Below are positions 1-19,434 of a stretch of 64,000 nt of DNA, piece after piece. The position numbers and the translations under genes are program-made. Positions within the stretch are counted from its first letter, which is position 1. Every line of letters begins with the position of its first letter. Source of the DNA: Tetradesmus obliquus (Eukaryota; Chlorophyta; Chlorophyceae; Sphaeropleales; Scenedesmaceae); NCBI GenBank assembly GCA_030272155.1, contig CP126198.1, forward strand, positions 4,650,001 through 4,714,000, in the 5' to 3' direction. A model generated the notes under the pieces. That model searched no databases. It had not been told where the DNA came from and worked only from the letters and a program-made list of their open reading frames with translations.

Positions 1-646
1 CAGGCGGCATTAAGTCAAAACCCACGGTTGGGTGCAGCCGGCCCGGCAGAGTGCCCGGGCTAGAGCAGCCAAGCTTGCAGGAGTGGCTGTGCTGCGAGCT
101 GCAAGCCGGCGCGCTTGACTGAGCAAAGGACCGGCAGTGTTTCTGTACTGTTGAGTTCAATTGGGGTTGCTTGTCTTTGTGCTGGTGGCTAGCTTAAGAC
201 TGCTTGCATCTCACTGGGCATATACATTGTACTGGACTGATTGAGCAGTTGATTTAAATGCTCTGTGACTCCGTGTGCGCATTTGACAAAGTGATCTTGC
301 TTCTTTGGCTTGAAGATGGTGTAGTATTCATTGGCATGGCATCCGATGCTGTACCACAAGAAGCTAAGCCAGATTTATTCCGTGTCTGTAACTGTTTGCT
401 GTAGTTGCTGCTTGTAGCTGCACCGCGTGGGCGTTTATCCATTTTTTGAAGGGACCAAACCCTAACCTCCTGTCCACTGAAGGGTTAGCCATTGCTTCCG
501 CAGGTACTCCCTGCACACGAGCACAATGTTGAAGAAGTGCTGTGAAACGGAGTTTTAAATACCATCCCAGCCTGCTGCATATCTCGACATGCCCAGACCG
601 TCAACGGCAGCCTCGAAGCTTTGAACTTCAGAGCCTTGAAGACAGC
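1..646. other. 5' flank of the helical-repeat gene copy A
   Basis: No coding feature could be supported here. Around 455-480 there is a short AACCCTAACCTCC-containing stretch. A similar stretch, also followed by CTGAAGG-like sequence, lies upstream of the inverted paralogue on the other strand near 33425-33445. The duplication therefore probably included the promoter or 5' leader. Confidence 0.4.
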
Positions 647-2279
647 ATGTGCGAACATAAGACACCCAGTTCACGAGACAAAGATGACGTTTACGAGTTG
701 CTGGAGGCGAGCTTTGCAGGTGGGGCACAAGCATACTGAATACTGAATTGCGCCAGCAGTGCTGAGCAGTACTGCTGTCAGTTGCTGATAGGAAGTGGTT
801 GCTGTCCTCTACCACGTGCTTTTAAGCACCAAAATATTTGAAGAATACGCTGCATTCGTTAAGCTGCACATGTGTGCCGTGTTGCTGCCTGCTATCTTGC
901 AGCTGGCGCATGGAGCTTGCTGGACGTCTGCTGCATGTGTGCAAGCAGCAAGCTGCTGCGCTCTGCTTGGCTGCAACTGCTGAGGCAGCAGCCTGATCCT
1001 GCCTGGCTGGTAGCAGCAGTGTCAGATGCAGCAAATGCCAGGACACCCAAGCTACAGGCCAAGGCGACTGCAGTGGTGCGCTGGCTGCTCAAGAGCCTGC
1101 CAGAAGCACGCCTGGCAGAACACCCCAGCATTCCTGCAGGACTGCTTGCCATACCCCGTGTGCCACGCCAACTGGCTGAGACACTTTGCAAGTTGGGGGT
1201 GCAGGTGCCTTATAAAGAGATTGTGGAAGCAGCCAGGCAGCGCGTAGAAGGTGCGGGGTCGACTCCACGGAGCCACTGGTGGTCTGCCGGGTGCACAGCA
1301 GCTTTCAGCAGGTGCCGTAGCAGCCCTGATGCACAAGGCGCTGGCAGTGAAAGCGTGCAGCAACCTCACTCTGGAGTTGCTGTGCAAGCTGCCAGCTGCA
1401 CAGCAACTGCCAGCAGATGCAGTAGCAGCTGTGATGAGCGCTGCGCTGGAAGCGCGGACAAGCAGCAACCTGAGGGCGCTCTGTGAGCTGCCAGCTGCCA
1501 TGCACATTAGCCCTGCTCAGCTATCCAGCATCGTTGAGGTGACTGCAGCAAAAGGAGACTACGACAACTTGCAGCTGCTTGCTACAGCTACTGCCTTTCA
1601 TCAGCTGCCGCCAGCTGCAGTGGCTGCAGCTCTTCAAGCGGCAGTGCAGGCACGTTGCATGCGGAGTCTTGCAGTGCTACTGAGATGCAGGTCAGCAGTA
1701 GCTGCTTATGATGTGCTTGTGCCTGCTGTTGTGCTGGCAGTGCACACTGATGCAGGGGAGTTGCTGAATGCCTTACTTGCAAGAGCCTTATCTCGGTGCA
1801 AGGCATTTACTCTAAGTGAGGGATCCTGCTTCAGTGCTGATGGGTGTTGCGAGATGCTGGCAGCGGCATTGAGATGCAGCAGCACTTTTGACCGCCTATG
1901 GCAGCTGCCAGCAGCAGCTGACCTGCAGGGCAGGCACTTGGGGCAGCTGCTGCGCTGTGCAGCCGCGGCAGCACCACCGCAGTTTTGTATGCAGTGGCCC
2001 GCAGAGGTGGTGGACAGCTACCTCAGGCAGCACCCTGCATGGAGCAGCGTGAGCGAAGAAGACAAGCAGGTCTGGCAGCATCGGCAGGCCTTGCAGGAAT
2101 GCCGAGGCGCATGTGGTGGTCCCTTCAGCGCTGCCGGGACCGGCGGCTCAAGCACCAGAAGCGTGCAGCAGCCACATACCGTGGCGGCGCCTGCTGTTGT
2201 GTTCAGGGAATGGCCGATGCCCCCTCAGCCAGCGTCGTCTGCCCCATGCAGCACTGCTGGCAGCATGGAGCTGGGATAA
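647..2279 (+). CDS. Helical-repeat (alpha-solenoid-like) protein, copy A
   Basis: Family not recognised. Proposed exon 1 is 647-719, ending ELLEASFA before GTGGGG, phase 1. It joins in phase to an exon starting at 903 after CTATCTTGCAG. The frame used from 903 ends near 1250 and the product continues in another frame to the stop at 2277-2279. Either a 58-nt intron (1251-1308) or a one-base frameshift bridges the two. The intron would remove residues that are conserved in copy B, so a frameshift is as likely. The C-terminal ~330 residues contain about four helical repeats of 33-35 residues with the pattern QQLPADAVAALM...L..L..LPAA. The spacing resembles ankyrin or PPR-like solenoids, but the consensus of those families is not visible. 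The tail has SSVSEEDKQ and a PWPMPPQ-like motif (here EWPMPPQ) shared with copy B at 31579-33084. The N-terminal ~110 residues have no counterpart in copy B. It may be a gene or a young pseudogene. Confidence 0.6.
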
Positions 2280-3208
2280 TAAGTTGCCCTGGCTAGGGCA
2301 GCTAGCAGGGTGCTATGACAGCTGCAGTGGGGCACTGCAGAGCGCCAGGCGGTGCTGTTGGCGTTGAATGAGCTACCTGACATTGTTGTGTGCTGTGTGT
2401 GTTGTTGTCTCCATTTGGTGGCGATGGCCTCTGTAGCTGCGCGACAGCTGTTGTAAACATGTGCGATGAATGGAGGTGATGGTGTCATTGTCATCGTCAT
2501 TGCTTTGCTCTTGACGGCATGATCATCATGATGACAGAATGTGTTGGTCCAGGATTGGTCAGGATTGGTATGCAGAGGTGCTGCGTTACTTTCAGCAGCA
2601 TGGAGATCAACACGTCACATGATAGCTTCCAGTAAGTGAGAAATGATTGATGGAACACTGACTTTCGCAACCTGCACATATGCTGCATGCCGGGCCGGCC
2701 CGGCCCAGAATTGCAGGGACCGGCTAGGTTATATGAAAACTTGACCTTCGCTGATCACAGCACACATCGGTGACAACGCCTAGGCCTCTGGTCATGGTGT
2801 TCGTGAAGCGGTCAACCCAGTCGATTGAACTTCAAGCAAGTGCACGCTGTGTCGTTCGCTAATGCCCCTGTTGAATCACCCAGTGCGGGTAAGTTGCAGG
2901 CGATAAAACGCATGCAAGCAGCTTGGGCGATCGTTGCTTGGCCTTTAGGTGTGCAGCTTGCCGTGGATTTGAGAAGGGCGATGCTGTAGCTCCTGCTGCT
3001 CAGGTGGCTGCCGCCTGTGCTTTTTTAGGCAGTACATATGATACTACAGAGCTAGAGAAGCGCCACGCAGGTGGGTGCCGCTGCCACAGTGCTGCTGCTG
3101 CTCCTGCTGCTGCAGCATAAGAAGCACTTGTCATACAGGCTGTAGTGGAACAGGTACTGGGAGAGATGAGAGCAGGCTTCATAGTTGCTTGAACTGCGTT
3201 TCCTGCAG
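2280..3208 (+). other. Intergenic region and possible 5' exons of the modular protein
   Basis: No clear gene. A small GGCCGGCCCGGCCC palindromic GC block sits near 2691-2705. An open frame at about 2923-3120 could be an upstream exon of the next gene, but its composition gives no support. A good 3' splice site (TTTCCTGCAG) ends at 3208. Confidence 0.35.
2452..2456 (+). promoter_or_regulatory. Candidate poly(A) signal TGTAA
   Basis: TGTAA, the usual green-algal polyadenylation signal, lies about 175 bases after the stop of copy A. It is a short motif, so a chance match is possible. Confidence 0.35.
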
Positions 3209-3300
3209 GCCAATACCATCTGTCGGCGGCACGGCAGCACATGCTGCATGCACTGCAACTGCAGGCAGCAGCGGCTGCGACCATGTCAGCACCAGCAGTG

Positions 3301-3339
<39 letters not shown>

Positions 3340-3822
3340 CCAGCAGCAGCAGCAGACCTGACAGCCAGGATGCTGCTGCTGCCTGCTGGCATGGAGGCAG
3401 CAGTATGCCTGCTCCTGCAGGACCATGCGGCTCTGCAGCAGCAGCTGGAGGGGGTGCTCTGCACACCTTGCAGCAGCATTGTGGAGCTGCTGCAAGGGCT
3501 GCACTCTGCCCTGCTGTCACAGCTGCTGCAGCGCGTGGGCAGCTGGGATAGCCAGTGTAACCTAAGCTTGCTGCACCTGGCTGGACTGGTGGCAGGAGCC
3601 CTCAGGGAAGCAAGCAGGCAGCAGCAGCAGCAGGAGCAGCAGCAGCAGCAGCAGCAGCATGGGCTACAAGCAGCCACATCCAACAGCATCCACAAGCCTG
3701 TTGCCACTGCTGAAGATGCAGATGTATCATATGCTGCTGGGGAGTGGCACACTATGGCAGCTGGCACAGCAGCAGCAGTAGCCACAGCTCCTGGATCAGA
3801 AACTAGATTACCAGCAATGGAG

Positions 3823-3860
<38 letters not shown>

Positions 3861-4570
3861 GCCTGCTGTCTCTTTCTGGAGTGAAGATAACCACCTCCTT
3901 GAGCAGCTTGCTGGCAGTGCGCAGCAGCAGCGGCAGCAGCAGCAGAACAAGATGCTCGTGATCGAGCAAGATGGCTCAACCAGCCTCAGCAGCGCGTGCT
4001 ATGCAGCACCAGCAGCCGCAGCAGTGTACGACTCAGCATCGCTGGCAAACACACCACAGCCAGCGCTGTCGGCAGCTGGGCTGCTGGCTGCCATTGATGC
4101 AGCGTGGCCTGTGGATAAAGTGGCACTGCCAGCGGCAGCAGCATCAGCGGCTGCGTTTCCACAGGATCATCCCACAGGTCTAGCTAGGCGGGCGCTGCTG
4201 CTGCGCACGGTAGCGCAGGTGCTCGCTCAGTGCCCTGATCACTGCTTGAAGCAGTCCGTGCTTGGGTCGCGTATTGCTAAGCACAGCGCGTGGGGTCCTT
4301 GGGCTGCAGGCGGGCCAATTGACATTGCATTTGGCCGATTCACGAGGAGTGTGAGCCCAAAACTGCAATGGGCAGCGGCTGTGAAGCAGCACCCAGCGTT
4401 CACAGTAAGGGCTGTTGGGGAGCTGGGCGAGCAGAGCGTGCAGCTGCAGGTATCGTGGCTGCTGCAGGAGCAGCAGCAGCAGCGCATGGTATGTGCGCAG
4501 CAGCAGGACGGCTTAATCAGCCCCAGCTGTGCATGCCCTGCTGCAACGTCAGCGTCAGCAGCAGAAGCAG

Positions 4571-4630
<60 letters not shown>

Positions 4631-7206
4631 CGGAAACGCTAGGGATAACACTGCCAGCTGAGTCATCAGCGCTAGCCCTACCGGCAGCTGAGCTGATGGC
4701 CGCGATAGATGCAGCGTGGCCTCTGGATGAAGCAGCACTCGCGGCAGCAGCAGGAGCAGCGCAAGCTGGCCATCATTGCCTACAGTACGACCACGCAGGG
4801 TTGGCTGTGCGTGCGCTGCTGCTGCGCACAGCAGCGCAGATCTTGGCAGAGTGGCCGGGGCATATAATGCAGCTATCTGATCTTGGCACGCGTGTCAGTC
4901 ACCATGAGGCTTGGCAGCAGTGGGGGTCAGGCCTAGCAAGCAGCGCCGCATATCGCAACTTCATGAACTGTGTGCAGCCAAGGCTGCACTTGATGGATGA
5001 GTTGAAGCGGCATCCAGAGTTTGATGTACAGCAGACAGGTGCATCTAGCCAGTACAGTGTACAGCTGCAGGTGCTGTGGCTGCTGCAGCAGCAGCAACAG
5101 CCGCCAGCCCAAGTGCAGCCACCGCAGCAGCAGCAGCAGCAGCCAAGCCAAGCATTGCAGCCAGCAGGATTGGTGCCCCTGCTGCAGCCCGTGCAGCAGC
5201 AGCAGCAGCAGCACAAGATTGCTGCGCAAGTGCAGGGCGGCCTGAACAGCCCCAACAGCACATGCAATGCAACAGCAGCAGTGCATGCCTCAGCATTGCC
5301 AGCACAGCCTTCAAAGTCACAGCCAGCGCTGTCGGCAGCTGAGCTGATGGCTGCCATAGAGGCAGTGTGGCCTGTGGATGAAGCGGCGCGCGCAGCAGCA
5401 GTAGCATCAGCACAAGCTGGTCGCGCTTGCGCACAACATCATCGGACAGGCGCAGCCATGTGGGCGCTGCTGCTGCGCACGGCAGCGCAGATCCTGGCAG
5501 AGTGTCCAGAGCACAGCTTGAATCTGGCGGCGCTGTCTTCACACATCAGCTACCATAAAGCTTGGGATCCGTGGGCCCAGGCTTGCCAGGTACTGCCGCG
5601 TATGGCAGGTTCTGCAAGGGTGCGGCACCAAGGCGGCACCTTGCAGAGGTTCTGAAGCGTCACCCAGCATTCCTTGTAGGGCTGGCAAGTGATGGCAGGC
5701 AAAGAGTGCAGCTGCAGGTGCAGTGGCTGCTGCAGCAGCAGTGGGAGCTGCAGCAGCAAAGGCAGCAGCAGCAGCACTCGGCACGTGCACTGCAGGCGCC
5801 AGGACTGATGCCGCCGCAGCAGCAGGGCCAGCAGCAGCAGCAGCAGCAGGGCCAGCAGCAGCAGCAGCAGCAGCAGCAGGGCCAGCAGCAGCAGCAGCAG
5901 CAGCAGCAGGGCCAGCAGCAGCAACAGCAGCAGGGCCAGCAGCAGCAGCAGGGCCAGCAGCAGCAGCAGCAGCAGGGCCAGCAGCAGCAGCAGCAGGCCC
6001 AGCAGCAGAAGGAGGAGGTGCACGTGGAGGAGCAGGACGGCTGGATCAACCCTAGCTGTGTATGCAGTTCAACAGCGATTGGGATGCGCGACCCAGCAAT
6101 CACAGCACAGAGCTCTCAGCCGGCCCTGCCAGCAGCTAAGCTGAAGGCTGCCATGGATGCAGCCTGGCCATCGGATGAGGCGGTGCTCGCGCCAGCAGCT
6201 GCAGCTGCGCGAAACGGCGGCAAACGCTTGCAGGACCAGCAAACAAAGTCAGCTGCGCGGGCGCTGCTGCTGCGCACGACAGCGCAGGCGCTGGCAGAGT
6301 GTCCAGAGTACAGTATGAAGCTGGGAGCGCTTGCATGGTACGTGAGCCATAACAAGGTATGGGGCCGCTGGAGCCGCAATGGCTGGGCTCCTAAAGCATC
6401 GTACCGCAGCTTCATGCGTTGTGTAGTGCCAAGCCTGCAGCTCGACGAGGAATTGGCGCAGCACCCAGCATTCGCAGTGTGGGTGGAAGGCGGCAAGGGC
6501 GAGCAAAGGGTGCAGCTGCAGGTGCAGTGGCTGCTGCAGCAGCAGTGGCAGCGGCAGCCACTGTCATCACCACCTTTGCCATTGCAGCACCTCCAACAGC
6601 AGCAGCAGCGTCTGACAACAGCAGCTGCTGAAGGCAGCAGCAGCACCAGCTGTGGCAATAGCAGCAGCAGCAACAGCAGCAGTGGCACTGGCACTCCCAC
6701 AAGCCAGGGCTTGATCAGGCCAGCAGCCTGCTGTGCCCTGCAGGGGCTGCGGCAGGCAGGCTTACTCGTCAACATACAGCCTGACAGCGCAGCCGACTTG
6801 CAGGCAGCTGCAGCAGATGACACATGTACAGCTGAGCTGCCAAAGGCAAGTGATGCAACAGATGCAGCACCACAAGCAACATCGGCAGCACCACCACCAA
6901 CATACGCAGCTGCTGCAGGTGCAGACGAGAGCAGTGATGGTGAGCAGTGCTATGAGCTCTGCAGGTGCCTGGCTTTGGCACTGTGCGGCTGCTGCCTGCT
7001 CCTGACAGCGCGGCAGCTGCTGCTGCGCTGAAGCAGAGCTGTGTGTATGCAATGATCACGGCAGACAGCAGCTACCTGCTGCAGCTGCTGCAGCCGCAGC
7101 AGGCGGGCAAGCTGGCGCTGCTGGCACGGCTGCAGGAGGGCGGCAGGGCGGCGCTGCTGCAGCAGCAGCAGGTGGCGCAGCTGCTGGATGAGGTGTACGC
7201 GTGCAG

Positions 7207-7247
<41 letters not shown>

Positions 7248-7315
7248 GTGACAGCGATGGCGGCGATGATGTCAGTGTTGTGTGTGTTCCTACGGACGAT
7301 GGCGATGACTGCTGA
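3209..7315 (+). CDS. Large Gln/Ala-rich protein with four ~135-residue repeat modules
   Basis: Family not recognised. The frame is open from the acceptor at 3208 (first Met at 3241) to about 5575. It then continues one frame over to 6964. A 44-nt GT-AG intron (6965-7008) restores phase to the last part, ending at the TGA at 7313-7315. Total length is roughly 1,350 residues. Modules at about 4057-4470, 4675-5080, 5320-5735 and 6118-6535 share LxAAIDAAWPxDE, ALLLRTAAQILAECP, a Trp-containing helix, a YRxFMxCV-like stretch, LKRHPEF and SVQLQVxWLLQQQ. Linkers are poly-Gln or poly-Ala. The order helix, L-S-x-L-G, aromatic, hydrophobic strand loosely recalls winged-helix OST-HTH/LOTUS domains, which is a hypothesis only. 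The frame change near 5575, beside a G-run inside module 3, looks like a one-base deletion (assembly error or real damage), since the module stays conserved on both sides. The true 5' end is not resolved. Confidence 0.6.
4057..6535 (+). repeat. Four diverged protein-coding modules separated by CAG/GCA tracts
   Basis: Each unit is about 410 bases and ends in a codon run for glutamine. The units are diverged in DNA but conserved in key residues (AAWP, LLLRT, KRHPxF, LQVxWLLQ), which suggests selection on the protein. Between modules 3 and 4 (about 5760-6010) lies a long compound CAG/GGCCAG tract that encodes QQQQG-type repeats. Confidence 0.75.
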
Positions 7316-8081
7316 GTGTGCACTTAAGTGTATGCGTGTGGGTTTGGACTGGCTTTGACAGGTTCCAGTACTCATGCCGTGATCTGATGCCATCGTGGTG
7401 CCGCTGTTGTCGTGATGAGCATTTGTCCAATGATCTGACGCAGTGTGTATCATGGTGCGGCTGACCTGCCAGTACCCTGATGAGCAGCAGCTGCCATATG
7501 ATCGAACTTCTAATTTGCTTGCAGTCAGCATCTGGAGCCGCTTGATGTCTTGCTTTGCTCCTGCATGATGGCCGCTGTTGGGTGACTTGCAGTTCATACT
7601 GCTTTGCATGGGCTCCTCATTGCAACCGGGTGTGGATGCCCAGCCTTATGCGCTGCTGCGCTGTGCAAATTGGAATGGGTGATTGGTTTGTGTTTCTATG
7701 ACAGCTGACGGGTTTGGAGGGCCCTGTGCTGTCTGCGCCCGCTGAATTGCACCCTGCCCTTGCACCCCAGTCACTTGATGTGCCTCAGCACTTGAATTGC
7801 CACACGCCCCTAGCTTCAAGAACGACAAGCTCTGTTGTTGATCAGCAAGGTTTTTACGCCGAATCATACGAAAGTAAACGCCAAGTGGCAATACACGCAC
7901 TCGCACCTCGCAACTCAGGCACACCTACCAAATTGGTGCTTGCTCCCGGGAGCATTAGCTTGCAGTGTTTGGTGAGCGGTCTGTTGGCGTGCCTGGTGAC
8001 GCAGCAGCGTCGCGCCTGTGTAGTAGTGGCAGCAGCAGCGGGTCCCTGCACTGCCAGCTGCTCTAGCTTCCTGTTCTTCTC
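7316..8081. other. Intergenic, upstream of the PRP4 kinase
   Basis: No gene supported. The first part contains loosely repeated TGATCTGA and CCAGTA words (7360-7500). No TATA-like box is evident near the following start codon. Confidence 0.4.
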
Positions 8082-15625
<7,544 letters not shown>

Positions 15626-16187
15626 TCTTCCTCTTTAGCCCTGACTTGGGCTACAGCACTCAGGGTTGGCAGCAACAGTGGCTGTGCACCAGGTTGCCGC
15701 GCGTGGCGGCAACCACACTTGGTTTGAAGAGTTACACACTCGGTGACTGTTGATGCTATGGCTTGATGGGTAACATGATGATGATGATGATGATGGAGGT
15801 CAGTTTTCGCCTCCAACTCAATTGCCAATTGAGTTTCAGTGAAACTTTTGGCTCGTCACTGCACGTGATGAACACACCACAGGATACTTACATGCTTACA
15901 TGCCATATGAAAACTGTCTGTCAACACTAACACGCGAGTGACGTAACATGCTGCATTGTGCCACAGCAATGTGTAAAGATGGACAGTCTAGCATGAAAAA
16001 CGCAAAGCTTAGCAAAAAAAACGCAAAGCTGCGCACCTTCAAGCATTGCTTGTCCAGGAGACCTCCCGCCCAAGGTCCCCCGGCGCTCCAAGTGGGCTGT
16101 CCACGCAAGCACTGCTGTCCAGCATCATGGCAGCATAGCATCATGCGAAGTTCTCACCTGTGGGCGCAGCGGAGATTTCAGGGCAGC

Positions 16188-16408
16188 AGGGTCGTTAGGC
16201 GGTCCTGGGCGGGACCACCTGTGACCCCTGCCCCCGGCCTTCAAGTAGTCCCGGGTAGACCGTGGTGCAGGTTCCAGCCATGACTGTAGGCACAGAGAAG
16301 GTTACAGGGCAGGGTCGTTAGGGGTCCATGGGCGGGACCACCTGTGACCCCTGCCCCCCGGCCTTCAAGTAGTCCTGGGTAGACCGTGGTGTAGGTTCCA
16401 GTCATGAC
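16188..16408 (+). repeat. Two-copy tandem repeat, period 123 bases
   Basis: Copies at about 16188-16284 and 16311-16408 share CAGGGTCGTTAGG and CCTTCAAGTAGTCC with few differences. No coding potential is seen. Confidence 0.85.
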
Positions 16409-16527
16409 ACTCGCAGATCAGCCACAACAGCAGGAGAAACAACATATTCGTCACAATTCAACACAGATAATGTGCTTGGGAGTCACTGCATGCAAGTAGC
16501 AGTGACCGGACATAGATTGCAATCACA

Positions 16528-16745
16528 GTAGATGGTCACCATCTACATGTGTGTTGCATGTGTTCAAACTTTGAAACCGACACACATGTGAGCATCAGCC
16601 GCTGCTCAGCAAGCGGCTCCATCGGCTGCACAAGCACGCCGCGTTCCTCATCAGTAATTACAGTGTATTAACTACACTGTACCTTCTCCTTTGCCGAGTC
16701 CTCTACTGGGTTGCGTGAAACCCACAACGGTTGGGCGGTTGTGGG
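16528..16745. repeat. Cluster of three perfect short inverted repeats
   Basis: GTAGATGGT/ACCATCTAC with a 1-base loop at 16528-16546. TACAGTGTA/TACACTGTA with a 5-base loop at 16659-16681. CCCACAAC/GTTGTGGG with a 9-base gap at 16721-16745. They could form hairpins. Function is unknown; remains of a non-autonomous element are possible. Confidence 0.6.
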
Positions 16746-17306
16746 CAAGCATTTTGCGCGCGGCCCTGTGCATTACTTGCAGTATGCTTGAGCTGGTGGT
16801 ATCAATATGTGTTTTCTAGTTCATATGCTTCAAACCAGGCTTTCCATTTAGGTCAACTGAGCTACTTGTCTTGGAGTAATGTGTTATCGTAGATTACCCT
16901 CCTCAACAGCCATGATCCGCCCATCGGCCGTGGGCTTTCACTGATACATGGAGACTGATACTCTAATAGCCGCTTGACCTCAAGCCAGCTGTGAAAGTAG
17001 CAGGTGTGGCCTGACAGCAGCAGCAGGGGCAGCAGCAGCACAGGCCATGGCAGCTTGCTCGCCGTGCTTTGCATACAGTGTGCATCAAATTCGTCCTGAT
17101 ACAACGATGCGGCATTCAACCCTGCGTGCTACTGCAGCAGCGGTCAGGGTACATAGTGAGTGCTGGCCGGAAGTGACAAGGTGCTGATAAGAGGGCGTGC
17201 CAGTCTGGGGGGAGGGGGGTGACCAGTCGAACCGAGGCATCGCAGCGTGCTTCGTACGGTAGAGCTCCGGTTTCGTGTCACGTTCGTTCCGTTCGCCGAG
17301 GTCTGC

Positions 17307-18889
17307 ATGACTTCAAGCAGCAACGACGCAGAGCCAGCCCGGCAAGGTCGCCATGATTCGCAGGTGCTGCTTAGCCATCTGAACAGGGCCTTTTGGAGCG
17401 ACCAGAGTAGACTAAAAAGGCTGGTAGCATGGGACACGCAGGTGAAATAAGAACGCAACGCCTTTTTTTGGCGCTTGCAGTGTCGCAACAGCAGCACCAA
17501 AAGGCCATCTCAACTTCTCGCAAGCAGCGACTCTGCTGTACGCGCCCCGTGTAACGTACCTGACTCTGCTTAACATGTACATGTTGCTGCCGGCTGCAGC
17601 AGCAAGCTGTTGTTGCTGTCCTCACTTTCCCTGGCACTGCAGCTGTATGTGCTGCTGCTGCTGCTGTTGTTGTTCTGCGCTTTCGGTTGCAGGTGGCCTT
17701 CTTCTTCGCTTTCATTGTGTTTGCACTCAGCCTCAACTACAGCACGAAGCCAGAGAAAGGAATGGACGTGCCCCGCTTCACAATGGTGTTCATCATCCCG
17801 CTCCTGTACATCAACGCATGGCTGGCGACGCTGCTGCTGGCCCCAGCATTCTACGCCCGTTACCGCATCCCCATAGTGCTGGCAGTGCGGCTGCTAACAG
17901 GCTACACTGCAGGGTCCATCAGTGCAGACACCAAAGACTTGATCCATACCACAATGACCCGTGGTGATCCGCTAGGGTTTGGCCTGAAGATCAGCATGAA
18001 TGCTATGCCCCCTATGATGGTTGTGGAGGTGGCAGTGCTGCAGCTGCCTTTTCTGCTGCAGGCAGCAGCTGTGCTGTACAAGTGTGCGCGGCTGATGTAT
18101 GGCGCCTTCCCTGCAGGTGGGTTCAAGTAACAGATTGCCTCCTTACGCAAGATGATGCCTGCACAGTCAGCCTGCAGGTGAGATGTGTTATATTCCAATG
18201 TAACAGGCTGCCTCCCTGTGCAGAGATGCATGCAATCGCAGCCTGCAAGGTGCAGGGTGGGTCTGAGTCTGCTGCCTGCTGCAAAGCGCAGCAGCAGAGC
18301 TGTGTCTCTGAACATGCTGCCTGCTGCATGCTTTATGTTACAACACATCACAAGTGCTGGCTACACCTGGACTGGCCAGGCAAGCAGCAGCAGCAGCAGC
18401 AGCAGCACGGCAGTGGCATGCCTGTGGCAGCATAGCTATAGCTGTGCAGCGATGAACAACCACAGCCAAACTCTTGTTTGCATCCTCTGCCGGCCGACCC
18501 TATCACCATGTGCCTGCAACAGCTCCCTGCTGTCTCTTTACCTTCACCTGCCACTTGCCACTTGCCACCTGCCACCTGCCACCGGTCTCTTCACCTGCCC
18601 TGCAGAGATGGTGCATTGGGGCAACAACCACACAGTGCTGGCATCAGCAGTCAAGCTGACACACATCTGGGCCTCCCTCATCCAGCCTACCGGGTCAGCT
18701 GAGATGCTGCTGCTGCCGCAGCACCCACGGCTGGCAGGCCGGTCAAGCGCGGTGCTGCTGTCCATGTGTACCATGCTGGCCACGCTGACGCTGCTGCTGT
18801 GGTGGCTAGCATTCTTGGTGCAGTGGCTGGAGCTAAGGGCGTGGCTGGATGCCCGGCTGAAGCAAGCAGGTGCGCCTCAGATGACCTAG
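17307..18889 (+). CDS. Multi-pass membrane protein of unknown function
   Basis: Family not recognised. Three exons join in phase to 280 residues: 17307-17441, 17693-18116, 18606-18889. The N-terminal 45 residues are polar and probably cytosolic, ending RLKRLVAWDTQ. Hydrophobic segments follow: VAFFFAFIVFALSLNY, a long stretch FTMVFIIPLLYINAW and on, a third around MMVVEVAVLQLPFLLQAA, and a last one near the C-terminus (LLSMCTMLATLTLLLWWLAF). The loop MDVPRF and the segment TAGSISADTKDLIHTT are hydrophilic. The ATG at 17307 was chosen because its frame reaches a GTGAAA donor in the same phase as the strong acceptor at 17692. The intron before the last exon contains short copies of the exon junctions (around 18117-18240). 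An alternative terminal exon may exist at 19435. Confidence 0.6.
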
Positions 18890-18982
18890 ACCAATGACAA
18901 AGGCTACGAGAAAATGGGTCTTTGATTGCCTGCGCAGGCATGCTAGACTGATCCAATGCTGTGGGCATTGGAGGCGCATGAA

Positions 18983-18987
18983 TGTAA
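18983..18987 (+). promoter_or_regulatory. Candidate poly(A) signal TGTAA
   Basis: TGTAA about 95 bases after the stop at 18889. If the downstream exon at 19435 is an alternative last exon, this would be the proximal site. Confidence 0.4.
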
Positions 18988-19161
18988 CATTTGAGACATA
19001 TCCTGCTGGATGGTAAGTTGAGGAACTCGCACCAGTTGACAGGAATTGGAGGGTGTTTACCCCAGTTTCTGGGCACAGACTACAAGTACATGGTAGCAGG
19101 CGTGATGCAAGCACATCCGCAATATGTACCGTTACTTGACATCACGTACTTCAAGATGTTG

Positions 19162-19238
19162 CGGGTTGCATTTGTTGTGCTGCGTACATGTTGCATTTGT
19201 TGTGCTGCGTACATGTTGCATTTGTTGTGTTGTGCAGC
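19162..19238 (+). repeat. Three-copy 25-base tandem repeat
   Basis: GCATTTGTTGTGCTGCGTAC followed by ATGTT, repeated two full times and once in diverged form, inside the putative intron or spacer before 19435. Confidence 0.85.
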
Positions 19239-19434
19239 AAGCTGCTGGATTACGTGTGCAGAGGGGGCTTCTGCTGCTATGCCTGCAACAAAAGTGTGTC
19301 GCCTGTTCACTGTCAGCGAGCTTGCTGCCGGCACATCTGTTTCACAGTCCTCACCCTGTCACGTGCTGCTGCTGCTGCTGCTGCTGCCCTGTATGCACTG
19401 TTTGCACCACCTGCTGCGTGCTGCTTGTCTGCAG

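Larger units (their letters stand above)
15626..17306. other. Intergenic region with small repeats and inverted repeats
   Basis: No gene supported. It holds a short ATG trinucleotide tract (about 15775-15797), a doubled AAAAACGCAAAGCT word (15998-16030), a two-copy tandem repeat and three small inverted repeats (separate entries). Confidence 0.5.

Noticed and set aside
1251..1308. A definite intron in copy A
   Set aside because: GT-AG boundaries and phase fit, but splicing would remove residues conserved in copy B, so a frameshift remains equally likely and the intron was not asserted.
3000..3950. Minus-strand 316-codon ORF rich in Cys, Ala and Ser
   Set aside because: Antisense shadow of the CAG/GCA-rich modular gene. 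It is composed of translated trinucleotide repeats with no domain.
5550..6103. Minus-strand poly-Leu and Cys-rich ORFs
   Set aside because: Antisense of the CAG tract between modules 3 and 4; hydrophobicity is a composition artefact.
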